In this document: piece after piece, positions 47,527 through 58,419 of the stretch | How positions within the stretch are numbered: the first letter of the stretch is position 1 | Layout of the letters: each line of letters starts with the position of its first letter | NCBI GenBank assembly: GCA_037367355.1 | Contig: CM074701.1 | Span: 372,001 to 436,000 of the forward strand | DNA from: Neoscytalidium dimidiatum | Taxonomy: Eukaryota; Ascomycota; Dothideomycetes; Botryosphaeriales; Botryosphaeriaceae | Direction of reading: 5' to 3' | DNA length: 64,000 nt | Notes under the pieces: generated by a model | The model's database searches: none | What the model was told of the DNA's origin: nothing | The model's input: only the letters and a program-made list of their open reading frames with translations | Made by a program: the position numbers and the translations under genes

Positions 47527-48231
47527 CTACTCTACCAAGGTGAATGACGCTTTATCAATCTCTCTCCACTCCACATCCTTCTCGAGATCCTTCCCCGCTG
47601 TCCCCAAATACTTCCGAGGCGCCTTAAAGCGCCGCAGCCCGAGCACTCTCCACACCACACCCACATGTTTCTTCACTGCCGCATCCACATCTCCCAGCTC
47701 ATACCACTCAAAGACACTGTGGTCTTTGCTTCGCGCCGTCGCGATCTCGTATTTCTTCCCGACCTTCAGCGCAGTTAGGGGCCAGCCGTCCAGGCAGAAA
47801 TAGCCGGCCAATCTCGCACCGGGCGAAAGCGGTCCAAAGCGCTCAGTCTCGTAGCCGCTGAATCGGAAAGTCTTGGTGAACGGTCTGCCTGGATACACCG
47901 TGATCAGGTCTCTTCCGGGCCTGATCGCGAGCGGCCGCGGTTTGCTCGACGTCAGACTGAACCGGCACATGATCTTGGCAAAGGGCGGGCTTTCCTTGAG
48001 GTGTGGGTCGACGAGGCGGAACGGGCTGCGGCGATGCGAATATCTGCTCGAGTCCAGGACGCCGCCTTTGGTGTAGAGCGTGAGCGGTTGCGCGCTGCCG
48101 TGCAGGGTGAGCGTGACGGTGAGGTGGACCGTCGGGTAGGGTATCTGCGTGAGAGACAGGACGGCGGGGTCGAGGGATGTGGAGATGCCTAGGACAGGGC
48201 GTTCGAGCTTCTGCTCTGTTATCGAAGACAT
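47527..48231 (-). CDS. Fungal-specific unknown, beta-rich
   Basis: A single exon encodes 234 residues from the ATG at 48231; an in-frame ATG at 48324 would add 31 residues but its extension looks non-coding. The sequence is rich in predicted beta strands: VHLTVTLTLHGSAQPLTLYT, FRLVDPHLKESPPFAKIMC, LITVYPGRPFTKTFRFSGY, GYFCLDGWPLTALKVGKKYE. A charged helical end follows. The layout resembles small arrestin-like or immunoglobulin-like fungal unknowns, but this is only impression. There is no signal peptide, membrane segment or catalytic motif. Confidence 0.7.
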   Translation of the reverse strand: MSSITEQKLERPVLGISTSLDPAVLSLTQIPYPTVHLTVTLTLHGSAQPLTLYTKGGVLDSSRYSHRRSPFRLVDPHLKESPPFAKIMCRFSLTSSKPRPLAIRPGRDLITVYPGRPFTKTFRFSGYETERFGPLSPGARLAGYFCLDGWPLTALKVGKKYEIATARSKDHSVFEWYELGDVDAAVKKHVGVVWRVLGLRRFKAPRKYLGTAGKDLEKDVEWREIDKASFTLVE

Positions 48232-49136
48232 TTTTCCTTTGTCGCTTTGCGCATGCGTTCTGTGAGGTGTGGGTGGGGATTTGAAATAGTCGGCATGCGG
48301 CGCAGTGCAGGTAGCAAGGTCCAATGGGCTAGTAGCTGTGCCGCACCAACACCATCGGTGGGCCTTGCGCTCGGAGGGCTGCTTGGCGCTGTTCTATCAT
48401 CCTTTAAGTTAAGCACTCTAATAACCTATCAACTCCTGTATCTACATGAGTCCCTTCTAAGATGGTGGTCTTGTTTATCTTAACAGAGGAAATCCGAGCA
48501 AAATGGGCGAATGCAGTGCCTGAACGTATACGTCATGTCAAGAATCAATGTGACCTGGCGCGTCGAGACATGCATAGCCTAAATACGGAAGCGACTTGCC
48601 AACCTGGGTCTCCAGATGAGTGGTTCTACAAAGACCGACGTCGTCTTGAATTATGGGTTCGTGCAAAAATATCCATCACGGCGGTAATACTTCACATCGG
48701 CACTTAGGCTCAACCCCAGAGACGGTAGACTGTGAAAGGCAAAAATCGACACGGGACATAGCTCTGTCGTCCATACTACCTCGTTTACCAATAAAGGCAC
48801 GTTGGACTATTCGAAAATTGAAAATATAAGGAGATCCAGCAAACACACGTCCTCACTACTGTTTCAACTTACCATAGTAGGGCTGAGTCATCAATGTAAT
48901 GTGATCAATGGGTCCCGTGTACAAGAACAGGGGCATATGAAGCACCCGTTTCCGCGTAACCGAGCGGCGCGGACCTTATTCCCTGTTCTAGCCACTGCGT
49001 TAGCACATTAGCTCGCTATCTTTGCATGGATGAGTTACATGGATGGCATCACCCCCGCTCACAAGCTGACTGCGTTGAGCGGCCCAATAAATAAGTTCCC
49101 GGCTCCATTCAATCTTCCTGCGCCAAAAACCCACTT
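48232..49136. other. Intergenic, divergent promoters
   Basis: A 905-base spacer between the minus-strand unknown and the P450 gene. No gene or repeat was recognised. Confidence 0.6.
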
Positions 49137-51114
49137 ATGGCTTCCTCCAGACTGTTTGATGATCCTCTGGGCGCAGCCTTTTGCTCCTTCGCCGCAGGTG
49201 TGGGGCTGCATCTTGCGGTCTTCATACGCGGGGAGTGGGAGAAGCACGTATCAACGCTCGCATCAATCCAGCTCCTGCTGCCTACTCTTCTTGTTATCTT
49301 GCTTTCCGCCATCTACGGCTTTCCATTATCCTACGCAGCGTCAACAACCGCCCTGTGGGCAACGAGCTTCTACGCCGGACTTTTTGGAAGCATAGCCGTC
49401 TACCGCCTGTTTTTCCACCCGCTCAAGAATTTCTATGGCCCAACTTTTGCCAAACTGACGGCATTGTGGGGCGTCGTAGAGGCCTTGCCAGATCTCAAGA
49501 CTTATCGCAAAATCCAGCGTCTGCATGAGGAGCACGGGGACTTTGTTCGCATCCGTACGTCTTGCAGTCTTCTTAAGCGACCATGATGATCTAACAAAGC
49601 GACCGCCACAAGGTCCTCGCGAGATTTCCATCAACAACGCCGACGCCGTACAACAGATATATGGCTACAGTTCCAAATGCACGAAAGGATCGTTCTACGA
49701 CCTTAACTACCCGTCGCGATCCCTGCAGATGACCAGGGATAAGAAGTTCCATTCGCAGCGACGGAGGATATGGGACAAAGCCTTCGGCACCAAAGGTGGG
49801 TGAAGAAGCAAACCAACGCCGGCGCCCATCAGTCACTAATTGCTACGCAGCCTTAAAAGACTACGAGCAGCGCCTCGCGGTACACTTCAACGATTTGTTC
49901 GCTCTTCTAAAAGCGTCCGACGGCAAGCCGATCAACGCGACTGACGTCTGCGAGTACTGGGGCTTCGACGTCATGGGCGACCTCATGCTCGGCCGTTCCT
50001 TCAACATGCTCAAGCAGAACCACTCCCATTTCGCCTTGGAGATGTTCCGGCGGACCAAGCCGATCAACGGCACTCTTCTCCAAGCATACTGGTCCTTCAT
50101 GCTGCTGCAAAGGCTCCCCGGCATCGGAGCGATCAGGACGAACTGGCTGAACTGGTGCCACGCCCAGCTGGAAGAACGACGGAAAGTACGTCCCCAACTC
50201 CACCAACCACCAAGCAATCGAGAACGACCCGGCTGACACTCCCGACCACCACCGCCACCAGCACGTCCCCAAAGTCGCCGACCTCTACTCGTACATCCTC
50301 GGCAGCGACGGCGACAACAGCAACAACGACAAGGCGGGCGAAACCCTCGCCGCCATCACCGACGGCGACGCCGCCAGCGACTCGGAGCTGGCCATCGTCG
50401 CCGGCAGCGACACCTCCTCGGCCACGCTCGCCGCCATCATCTACCTCCTCGCCAAGCACCCGGACGTCCAGCGCCGGCTGCACGAAGACATCTCCGCCGC
50501 CGCCGCCGCCACGGCCGGCGCGGACGGCGTCGTCTCGCACGCCGCGCTGATCAACAGGCCGCTGCTGGAAGGCGTCATCAACGAGGCCCTGCGCCTGTAC
50601 CCGCCCGTGCCCAGCGGCCTGCAGCGCCTGACGCCGCCCGACGGCGCCGTCCTCGCCGGCCGCTTCGTCCCCGGCGACACGCTCGTCTCGGTCCCGACGT
50701 GGACGATTCACCGCGGTAAGCATTTCTTCACCTCCCGGGGGAGCGAAAAAAAAAAGAAGAAGAAGAAGAAGAAGAAGAAGAAGAAAACGGACGTCTACTA
50801 ATGCATCGGAAACAGACCCGCGCAACTTCCCGCAGCCGCACGCCTTCGTGCCGGAGCGCTGGTTCGCGCGGCCGCAGCTGGTGCTGCGCCGCGACGCCTT
50901 CATGCCCTTCTCGACCGGGCCGTACAGCTGCGTCGGCAAGCCGCTCGCGCTGATGGAGCTGCGCCTGGCCGTCGCGCAGGTGGTGCGCGGCTTCGAGATC
51001 GAGCTGGAGGACGAGGTGGAGAGCGTGAGGCTGTTTGAGGAGAGCCCGGGCTGGCAGGATGCGTTCGTCACGAGGGTCCCGCCGGTGAGGGTGGCGTTCA
51101 GGGCGAGGGGCTAG
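49137..51114 (+). CDS. Cytochrome P450 monooxygenase
   Basis: Five exons (49137-49554, 49613-49795, 49851-50185, 50262-50715, 50816-51114) sum to 1689 nt, giving 562 residues. The N-terminus has two to three hydrophobic segments and the hinge RLFFHPLKNFYGP, typical of ER-bound fungal P450s. The I-helix is AIVAGSDTSSATLA, the K-helix ExxR is EALR, the PERF-like region is FVPERW, and the heme loop is FSTGPYSCVGK, with the Cys as thiolate ligand. The heme Arg position is Tyr-Ser here, which occurs in several fungal families. The substrate is unknown. The last intron (50716-50815) contains a long A/GAA purine tract. It is followed on the same strand by a TPP-dependent decarboxylase-like gene. Confidence 0.92.
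50746..50787. repeat. A/GAA polypurine tract in a P450 intron
   Basis: An A run followed by about ten GAA units lies within the last intron of the P450 gene. It is the longest trinucleotide array seen in the window. Confidence 0.9.
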
Positions 51115-51706
51115 AGAAAGTTTTTGCTGGGTAGAAAACGTAGAGAGCGCTCCGGGGTGAACTAGAGAGGAGGCGTCTTCCGAATTGAGACGAGTTGATT
51201 TGCGCGATGCAGGGCCCGGCGGGCTTACGTGTGAAAGTGCGATGGCAGCCGTGTGGTGACCCATGTCAGCTTATGATGGAGATCAATTCCCCACTGCTGA
51301 GGCCAACGGAAGCGTTCCGGATGCTCGTTTGACGCAGATGGAGTGAGAAGCGGGAGAGAATAACACATTGCGGAATTTCAAGGGGACCCCGCACTGGATG
51401 GCCCCCGAGATTCATGGTGTTGCGTCGCGGCTAGTCTAGGATAACCACGGATCTATCAGGCTTGTCAAGAGTGGGGCCGAATGCGACAACCTTGAGCGGA
51501 AATGCAGCTGTGAAACCACGCGGCGGCAACCCGCGGCTTGGTAATGTATCGCTCCCTTCCAGATACATCAATCTCTGGAAGGGCGTACTGATATCTGATG
51601 GTGCTCTTGGTATATATCGAATTGCTTCATACCGTTGACTTTCAAGGCATTGAATCATAGTTTCTAAAAGCTGTTCCGCACCTTGATCGTCGCCAACGCA
51701 GCAAAC
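51115..51706. other. Intergenic spacer
   Basis: A 75-codon minus-strand frame (51658-51431) has ordinary protein composition but no flanking exons or known family, so it is not called a gene. Confidence 0.5.
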
Positions 51707-53907
51707 ATGTCGGAGAAGATTCCTCTTGCCCTATACCTTTGGAAGCGGTATGTCTCTCAGACAGATTCATGAAATAGAGCACTGCTGATTGGCCACATAA
51801 TATTAGCATTGCCGAATTGGGTGTGGAAAGTGTGTTCGGCGTGCCGGGGGACATGAACTTGGAGCTTCTGGACTACATAAATAACGTCGAAGAATTATCA
51901 TGGGGTCGGTTGAGGAAAAACTGCTGCGTAAACTATGTCCTACTTACCAAACACGTGTCACAGTCGGAACGGCAAACGAATTGGGCGCAGCTTACGCCGC
52001 GGACGGGTACTGTAGGGTGAAGCAATGCCCTGGAGTCAGTATGTGTACCTCTGGATAAGTCTGGCTCTGAGCCAAATGCTAATGAATCTTCAGTTGTGAC
52101 AACCATGGGAGTCGGAGAGCTATCCGCAATCAACGGTGTTGCAGGCGCATACACGGAGCAGGTCAAACTTGTCCACATTGTCGGAACTACTGCAACCGCG
52201 GCCCAGAAAAGAAACGCCATGATACATCATTGCCTAGGACCCAACCCAGACCATAGAGTTCGCGCCTTGCTTCTCCAGAATCTTCATACATTCTAAGTCA
52301 AAATAGGTCTACGAAAAGATATCCAGCCACGTCCGGGCCGCGCACTGCTGGCTGGACGATATCAACACCGCGCCCTCCGAAGTCGACGTGCGCTCATCCC
52401 CTCCATCTCTTCCACCAGCTGCCTTCTAACCCAGTGACCAGCGAGTCCTCCGTACCTGCCTCAAAACCTCCCTTCCCGTCTACATCTTCGTCCCCATGGA
52501 CTTCGTCCACCAGCGCGTTCCCCACCCTCCCCGACCCAGCCCCTCGACCTCCCCCCACCACCACCCCCATCCACCCTCATCACCACCATCCTCAACACCA
52601 TCTACGCCTCCCGCTCCCCCGTCATCCTCATCGACGCCCTCACCTCCCGCCACCGCGCCACCGCCAGCGCGCGACGCCTCCTCTCCCTCCTCCGCCTCCC
52701 CACCTTCTCGACGCCGATGGGCAAATCCACGATCCCGGAGAGCGCGCCCTACTTCCACGGCATCTACAACGGCGCGGTCTCGCACCCGGGCGTGGCGGCG
52801 TACGTCGAGCGCGCCAGCGACCTGGTCATCGACGTGGGGCCGCTCCCGTCGGACTCGAACACGGGCGGGCACACGCGGGCGATCGCGCCGGCCAAGCTGC
52901 TGTCGCTGCACCCGCACGAGGTCGTCGTCCGCGGCCGGTCCTTCCGCGACGACGACGACGACGGCGGGATCTCGCTCGCCGCGGTGCTGGACGCGCTGGC
53001 CGCCGCGCTGGACGCGGACCGCGTGCCCGAGGTGCCGGCCCCGGCGCTGCCCGACCCGGAGCCCGCGCCGGACGCCGGCAGCGCCGCGGTCACGCAGTCG
53101 TGGATCTGGCGGCGGATCGGCGCGTTCGTGCGGGCGGGCGACGTGCTGGTCGGCGAGGCGGGGACGGCGCAGTTCGGGCTGAGCGACGCGGTGCTGCCGG
53201 AGGGCGTGGCGTATCTGACGCAGATATACTACGGCTCGATCGGGTACGCGGTGCCGGCGACGCTGGGGGCCGCGGTGGCGAGGAGGGAGATGGAGAGGGC
53301 GGGCGGGGAGAAGGCGGGGAGGGTGGTGTTGGTGACGGGGGACGGGAGCGCGCAGTTGACGGCGCAGGAGGTGGGGACGATGGTGAGGGAAGGGCTGGAG
53401 AACGTGATTATGTGAGTGATCCCTGCTTGGACGGTTGATGTGGTCCGTATGGTGGACTGGGAGCTGACCGTGCGCGCGGCGCAAGCTTGGTGATCAATAA
53501 TGCCGGGTACACGATCGAGAGGGCGATTCATGGTCCGGAAGAGGGTGAGTTCTTCTCTGGATGTTGGATCGCGACGGCTGACGGTAGGGAACAGCTTACA
53601 ATGACATTGCGGCCTGGAACTGGCAGCTTATGCTTTCTTTCTTCGGGGACAAGCATGGGAAGGAGCGGAGCCGCGAGGTGAAGACGAAGCGGGAGCTCGA
53701 AGCCGTGCTAGCTTTGCCAGATTATATTGAACCTAAATCCATTCAGGTGCGTATCTCAGAGGCGCTCTTTACTGAATTAGGACAAGACTGACTAGATCTG
53801 AATAGGTGCTCGAGGTGTACATGGATAAAATGGACATCCCTTGGAGATTGAGGATGCAGATTGAGATTATGAGAGCTCGTGCGAAAGCAGCAGCAACACC
53901 AAATTAG
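51707..53907 (+). CDS. Pyruvate/2-oxo-acid decarboxylase-like TPP enzyme, frameshifted
   Basis: Nine exons were read (51707-51747, 51807-51904, 51964-52038, 52094-52257, 52307-52387, 52442-53411, 53486-53544, 53595-53746, 53806-53907). The N-terminal TPP domain has FGVPGD with the cofactor Glu region, AAYAADGY, and the catalytic His pair (AMIHHCLG). The C-terminal domain has the TPP motif GDGSAQ...NNAGYT and the end IPWRLRMQIE. The enzyme would decarboxylate a 2-oxo acid to an aldehyde in the cytosol. The exon sum (1742 nt) is not divisible by three: the frame is MDFVHQRV until ~52,520, but the downstream sequence (PLDLPPPP, then LITTILNTIYASRSPVILID) is in another frame. A one-base loss or two-base gain lies in the C-rich stretch ~52515-52560. 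The fourth intron's donor (gttcgc) is weak. Without the shift, all catalytic residues are present. Confidence 0.8.
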
Positions 53908-54821
53908 CAAAATGCGAGGTCAGCTATAGACTACGTTGTCACAGATCGCAATGTAGAGTACTGTGATCTGCCAGCTGTAGGTGCCAGAATCGGTTTAAGT
54001 CTCCTGAAAATGCTAGAATTAGTCAAAGCAGTAGACACACAATTGGAGAAGCCTCAAATTGAGAATCAGAAGATCATGGTATATCGAACAACAGCATCAT
54101 TCGAGTGCGGGTCGTCGCTGAACACAAAGGATCTAGTCTCGTTTGATGACAGAGTTGATTAAATAAACAATAACATCAGCAGAAATTGATAGAGCCTTAT
54201 GAGAAAATCTTCACGGACTTAATGAAAACGGTGGTGTGTACCTGGAGACCAAAAAAAAAAAAAGACTTCTGAGTGATGACGATCCAGGCTTCGGCCTTCG
54301 GATAAGTAAGCGCCGTGTATGCAAATCAGATAGCGATGATCTGCAACGGTGATACTGATCACCCTTGGACCGTGCGAGGGTTTCGAAAGTAGTAGAGCTT
54401 TCCGAGCCTGTGCCCTAAATTGTCCTTGCCTTTTTGAAATCTTTGGTGAAATTGTGTCGGCTCTTACAAAGCCTGTTACGCATTCCTTAGAAGTACGGCA
54501 CCGCAGACGCCTACCAACGATAACATGAAGGATGCGTACGATGGCCAGTTAACTACATTCGGACGATCAGGACTCTTTCGGCCTCTGTGCAACTGGTCTA
54601 CGATTAGGTGGCCCCCAACAGCGGAGTAAAAGAGCACCCCATGATTTACCAAATACGAGTAATGCCTGACCAACAAGGGGCACTTGCTTCCCGCTCCTCG
54701 ACGCGAGGAGCAAATAACCGCTTCCATATCAGCTCTATCATCTCTATAAATGCGGGGTGGCCGCAGGGCCACGCGCTGCGGCGAACACTCGCCCGTACAT
54801 CCATACACAACAGAATATCCA
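53908..54821. other. Intergenic spacer
   Basis: A 12-base A run lies near 54252. No gene was recognised. The last 80 bases carry the TATA box of the next gene. Confidence 0.6.
54745..54750 (+). promoter_or_regulatory. TATA box of the single-pass surface protein gene
   Basis: TATAAA lies 72 bases before the start codon at 54822. Confidence 0.45.
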
Positions 54822-55335
54822 ATGCCGCGAAGCACTTCGCGAAGTCTGCTAGCCAGGCTTTCGCTGTTGTCACTCCCCCACCATGCCACCGCACTCCAAA
54901 ACGCCAACTTCTTCTACTTCCCCTCCCTCTCCGAGCCGATCCCGCAAGTCATCGCCGGCGACACAGTCAACGTGTCGTGGTCCTCCAACTACGCCAACGG
55001 CGACCTCTACGTCCACTGCAACGGCACCCAAGGTTTGCCACGACCATCCCCTCCCCCCGTCCCACCACCACGACCACAAAGGAAAAAAAAAAAAAAAAAC
55101 CTCCCCCTAACTCCCCACGTCCCCAGAATCCGTAACCGCCCGCCTCAACTCCACCGCCACCGAGCCCGTCGTGATCCGCTCCACGTGGGCCAGCCCCTGC
55201 CACTTCCAGCTCGGCATCACCGACGGCTACGGCTGGTTCGACTCGGGCTACGTCGAGATCGTGGCCAACGCGGCCGGCCGCGCGACGACCACCTGGGCCG
55301 CGACCGGGTCGTGCGTCTCCGCTGCTTCCACCAGT

Positions 55336-55372
<37 letters not shown>

Positions 55373-55725
55373 GGACCGCCTCTTCCGCTGCCGGGCCGTC
55401 GTCGTCGACGACGATGACGACGACGGCCGGCTCTGCGGCGGCTTGCGCACCGAAGAGCGGCCCCGGCGTGGGCGCTGGGATCGGGATCGGGATCGGGATA
55501 TCGGCGGCGTGCGCGGCGGTGCCGATGGCGTTTTTGCTGTTGCGGCGGCGGCGGCTGCGGCGGGGGAGAGAAGGTGCGGAGGAGAAGCAGGGAGCTCAGG
55601 GGCAGGGGTGGGGCGAGCACTACAACAAGCAGGGCGGGACGCCGGAGATCGCGGGACGGGAGTACCAGGAACTGTCGGGGCAGAGCAACGTGATTGAGTT
55701 GGATGGGCAGCAGGGGAGGAAGTGA
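54822..55725 (+). CDS. Single-pass plasma-membrane surface protein (sensor-like layout)
   Basis: Two exons (54822-55032, 55127-55725) sum to 810 nt, giving 269 residues. A signal peptide (~1-24) precedes a ~100-residue outer domain with strands GDTVNVSWSSNYANGDLYVH and FQLGITDGYGWFDSGYVEI. An Ala/Ser/Thr-rich stalk, one membrane segment with a glycine-rich start (GAGIGIGIGISAACAAVPMA) and a basic RRRR stop-transfer follow, then a short cytoplasmic tail. This order recalls fungal wall-stress sensors and similar type I proteins, but no WSC cysteine pattern is seen. The intron carries an A tract (~55083-55099). The alanine run is encoded by GCC repeats and may vary in length. Confidence 0.75.
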
Positions 55726-55833
55726 TTGTTATATACCCGGGTGCGGAAATGAGATGGTTGTTTACTTGGATGAGGCATTTAGTCTAATGATGGAAGTATG
55801 GAGTTTCATTGGGGTAGGTGCACAATCATGTGT

Positions 55834-57662
55834 TTACTCGACTTGCTGGACATGTTCCGTCGCGGCCCCCGATTTGTAGTCGAATAGCCCCACGTGCTCC
55901 TTGACCTCCCTGGCGGCTTCGTCGCCGATCGTGGTACGGTACTTGGGGAAATTTCTGACGGACACCTTGTTGAGAAACAGTTCATCGATCTCTTCGAGGG
56001 TGCGGCCTTTGAGCTCAGGCATCAGGAAGAAGAAGAAAACCACGCAAAGGAAATTTGAAGCCGCCCAGATGTAACCGTACTTTGCACCCTGAGTACAACA
56101 TTAATAATCGGGACCCGAAAGCGTCGACAGCAGAACGATTCTACTTACCCAATTCAAGTTCTCCGGGTTGATGAAATACGGCGTGCAGAACGCCGTCAGC
56201 CAGGCCAAGAAATACCCCAACGAGGTCGCCGTTCCTACCGTCCACGACCGCAGCCTCGTGCTCACAAGCTCTGTCGCCACGGGATAGCTGGCCGCGCCAA
56301 CGCACGAGTTATATCCGAACATGAAGAGCGCGGTGAACGCAATGATGCAGTCCCTCATGACCACGGTGCTCGTGGCCGCGGAAGCCGCAATCGCCAGCGC
56401 CAGCATACAGAAGCCGCAGAAAGCGGCACCAAACATCAGAATGGTGCGGCGGCCGACGAGGTGGCGCATAGCGTACATGCCGCAGTTGACGCCGATGAAG
56501 CCGAGGCAGGTGTTCATGACGGAGAACTTGAAGGCCTCGTCAACGGTGAGGCCGCTGACGATCATGAAGTAGGTAGCGTAGCTGATTAGGAACCAGACGC
56601 CGGATGCGGTTTGACAAGCAATCATACCGTAGCAGAGGAGCGTGCGGCGCAGGTCAGTGTCTGTATCGCCCTGGGCGTTAGCTAATGGTTCGCGATTGTT
56701 GAATGTGCGGGACTTACTCTTGAACATGTCCAACATACTCACTGAAGTTGCCAGCCTCTTCTCTTCCTCAATGCCTTTTACCATCTCCGTCCATTCCAGC
56801 TCCAGGTATTCCGGCGCTAAGGACTTGCCGCGGAGTGTTTCCAGAGCCTTGCGGGCTTCCTCTGTTTTGCCTTTATTCAGGAGATAGCGTGGTGATTCAG
56901 GAACAAAGAGTAAGCCGATTGCAAGAAACACAGGTACGATGAAGAGAGTGCCGATGGGAATTTGGTAAGATGCTTTGTCCAGGCGGCTCTTAGTAGCGTT
57001 TGTGATAGCGGCGCCTACAATACTGCCAATATTCACCCTGTACCAGTCAGCAATGTTCTTCTTAAACTCAAATATAGGGTTGTCTAAGATGAAATATGAT
57101 GTGTGGTAGCTTACCAGTACGCGAACAGAGCAACCATCACAGCGCGCAAATGCGCCGGCGAAGCCTCCGACGTATACACATTCGAGAAGGTGACCAGAAA
57201 GCCATTTGCGAATCCCAAAATGAGACGGCCGACGTATATGGCCCCTTTATTCTCCGTGGTGATTTGGAGTATGCAAGCGACTGCATTTAAAACACAGGCT
57301 GTCCAGAGCGCGACCTTGCGGCCATAGTAATGCGCAAATGCTCCGGCGGCAAGGGAAGACAGGAAGGACCCGAGCGTCAATAGGCTGCTTATTAGCTGCT
57401 GGAAAGTTCCCTGACAAGAAACGGTCAGTACGCACAAGGCAAGGACTCGTGTTTTACAACTCACCCCTATCGCATACCCACCAGGCGCCGCGGGATCAGG
57501 ATATCCGAATACCGCAAGGAAGCCTGGCATCGCCTGAAGACCACCAACAGCTGCCGAGTCTAGCCCGTATTGCATGTTTGCAATTGATACGATGGAGCAT
57601 ATGAGCAGACATTTTCTGTTTGCCCACAGCGAGGTTTGCGGTAACTGCAGGGTATCCGACAT
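55834..57662 (-). CDS. MFS sugar transporter (SP family)
   Basis: Four exons (57662-57465, 57410-57115, 57037-56149, 56088-55834) sum to 1638 nt, giving 545 residues, a typical length. Family marks are YGLDSAAVGGLQAMPGFL in TM1, the GRK loop (HYYGRKVAL), GRLILGFANGF, VPESPRYLLNKGK after TM6, the VGRR loop (HLVGRRTIL), and MPELKGRTLEEIDELF at the end. Most members import hexoses, maltose or other sugars by proton symport at the plasma membrane; the substrate cannot be read from sequence. A possible gtaagt donor near 56715 was not used because removing that stretch breaks the frame. Upstream, a 757-base gap separates it from the permease. Confidence 0.92.
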
Positions 57663-58419
57663 GGTGGATTGATGGTACACATGAAAAGCTTTCGGCGCAG
57701 GAGATAGCGGTATTTAAGAGTGTCGGATTTATCTATGCGACGTACCGTATATGCGCTCTTCGATTGGTGTGCTGCGTAGGATTCGAGGTACAAGGAATCC
57801 GGGGCCCCGCACTTCGGCATTCCGAAGTGTATCTACAGCAAGGGGCCGGGAAAGCGTGCGGGGAAAGGGTCCGATCTCAGCTCCAAGACAATAGCCTGCA
57901 TGCCAGTGCTCGTTTACAGCAGTTGCACCGGAAGCCTGACGAATAGGAAGGATTTGCAACGCTACTTATATTAGAGATTTAAGCGCAAGACGGCCCGCAT
58001 TAGATGCGGCTATCTGGAGCTGCGGTCACTCAGCAAGCACTGATTCATATCCCTTGATGACTCGATTAGATGAATGCGTGTAAGAAATCCAAGTGCGCAC
58101 TGTTTAAGTAATAATGACAATAGTTTGTCCCTTGTTACGGATTAAATTCAGCCCGCCAGTGCATGTGGCTCAGAGAAGTAGCATTCCGCACCACGGCGCT
58201 GTAACGCGGTCTGCTATTGGAGCTAAGAACCTAAATCAGTGACAGTTTTTGGTTTCCTGCATACTCTTTCGTCTCGGCCCTGCATATTGGAGCGTAGGGT
58301 AAAGGCTCTATCCTCCGCTGGCGGCCCGATCCTTGCATCTCGCAGATTGGTGCCATCGCCCTTGACAGTGCCGCTGCAGCTAAACTTCGCCAAGCACCTT
58401 ATCGAACGGGAATTAAGGA
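57663..58419. other. Intergenic spacer
   Basis: The promoter region of the sugar transporter and the 3' region of the permease. No feature was recognised. Confidence 0.6.

Noticed and set aside
51431..51658. 75-codon minus-strand frame with ordinary composition
   Set aside because: Too short, no flanking exons, and no family could be named. Left as intergenic.
52480..53484. Two 334-codon frames, plus and minus, over the decarboxylase gene
   Set aside because: Both are His/Pro/Arg-rich shadows of G+C-rich exon 6. The true frame carries the TPP motif.
56669..56720. Possible extra intron (gtaagt donor) in the sugar transporter
   Set aside because: Removing it gives a 47-nt loss and an early stop; reading through keeps the frame and the expected length.
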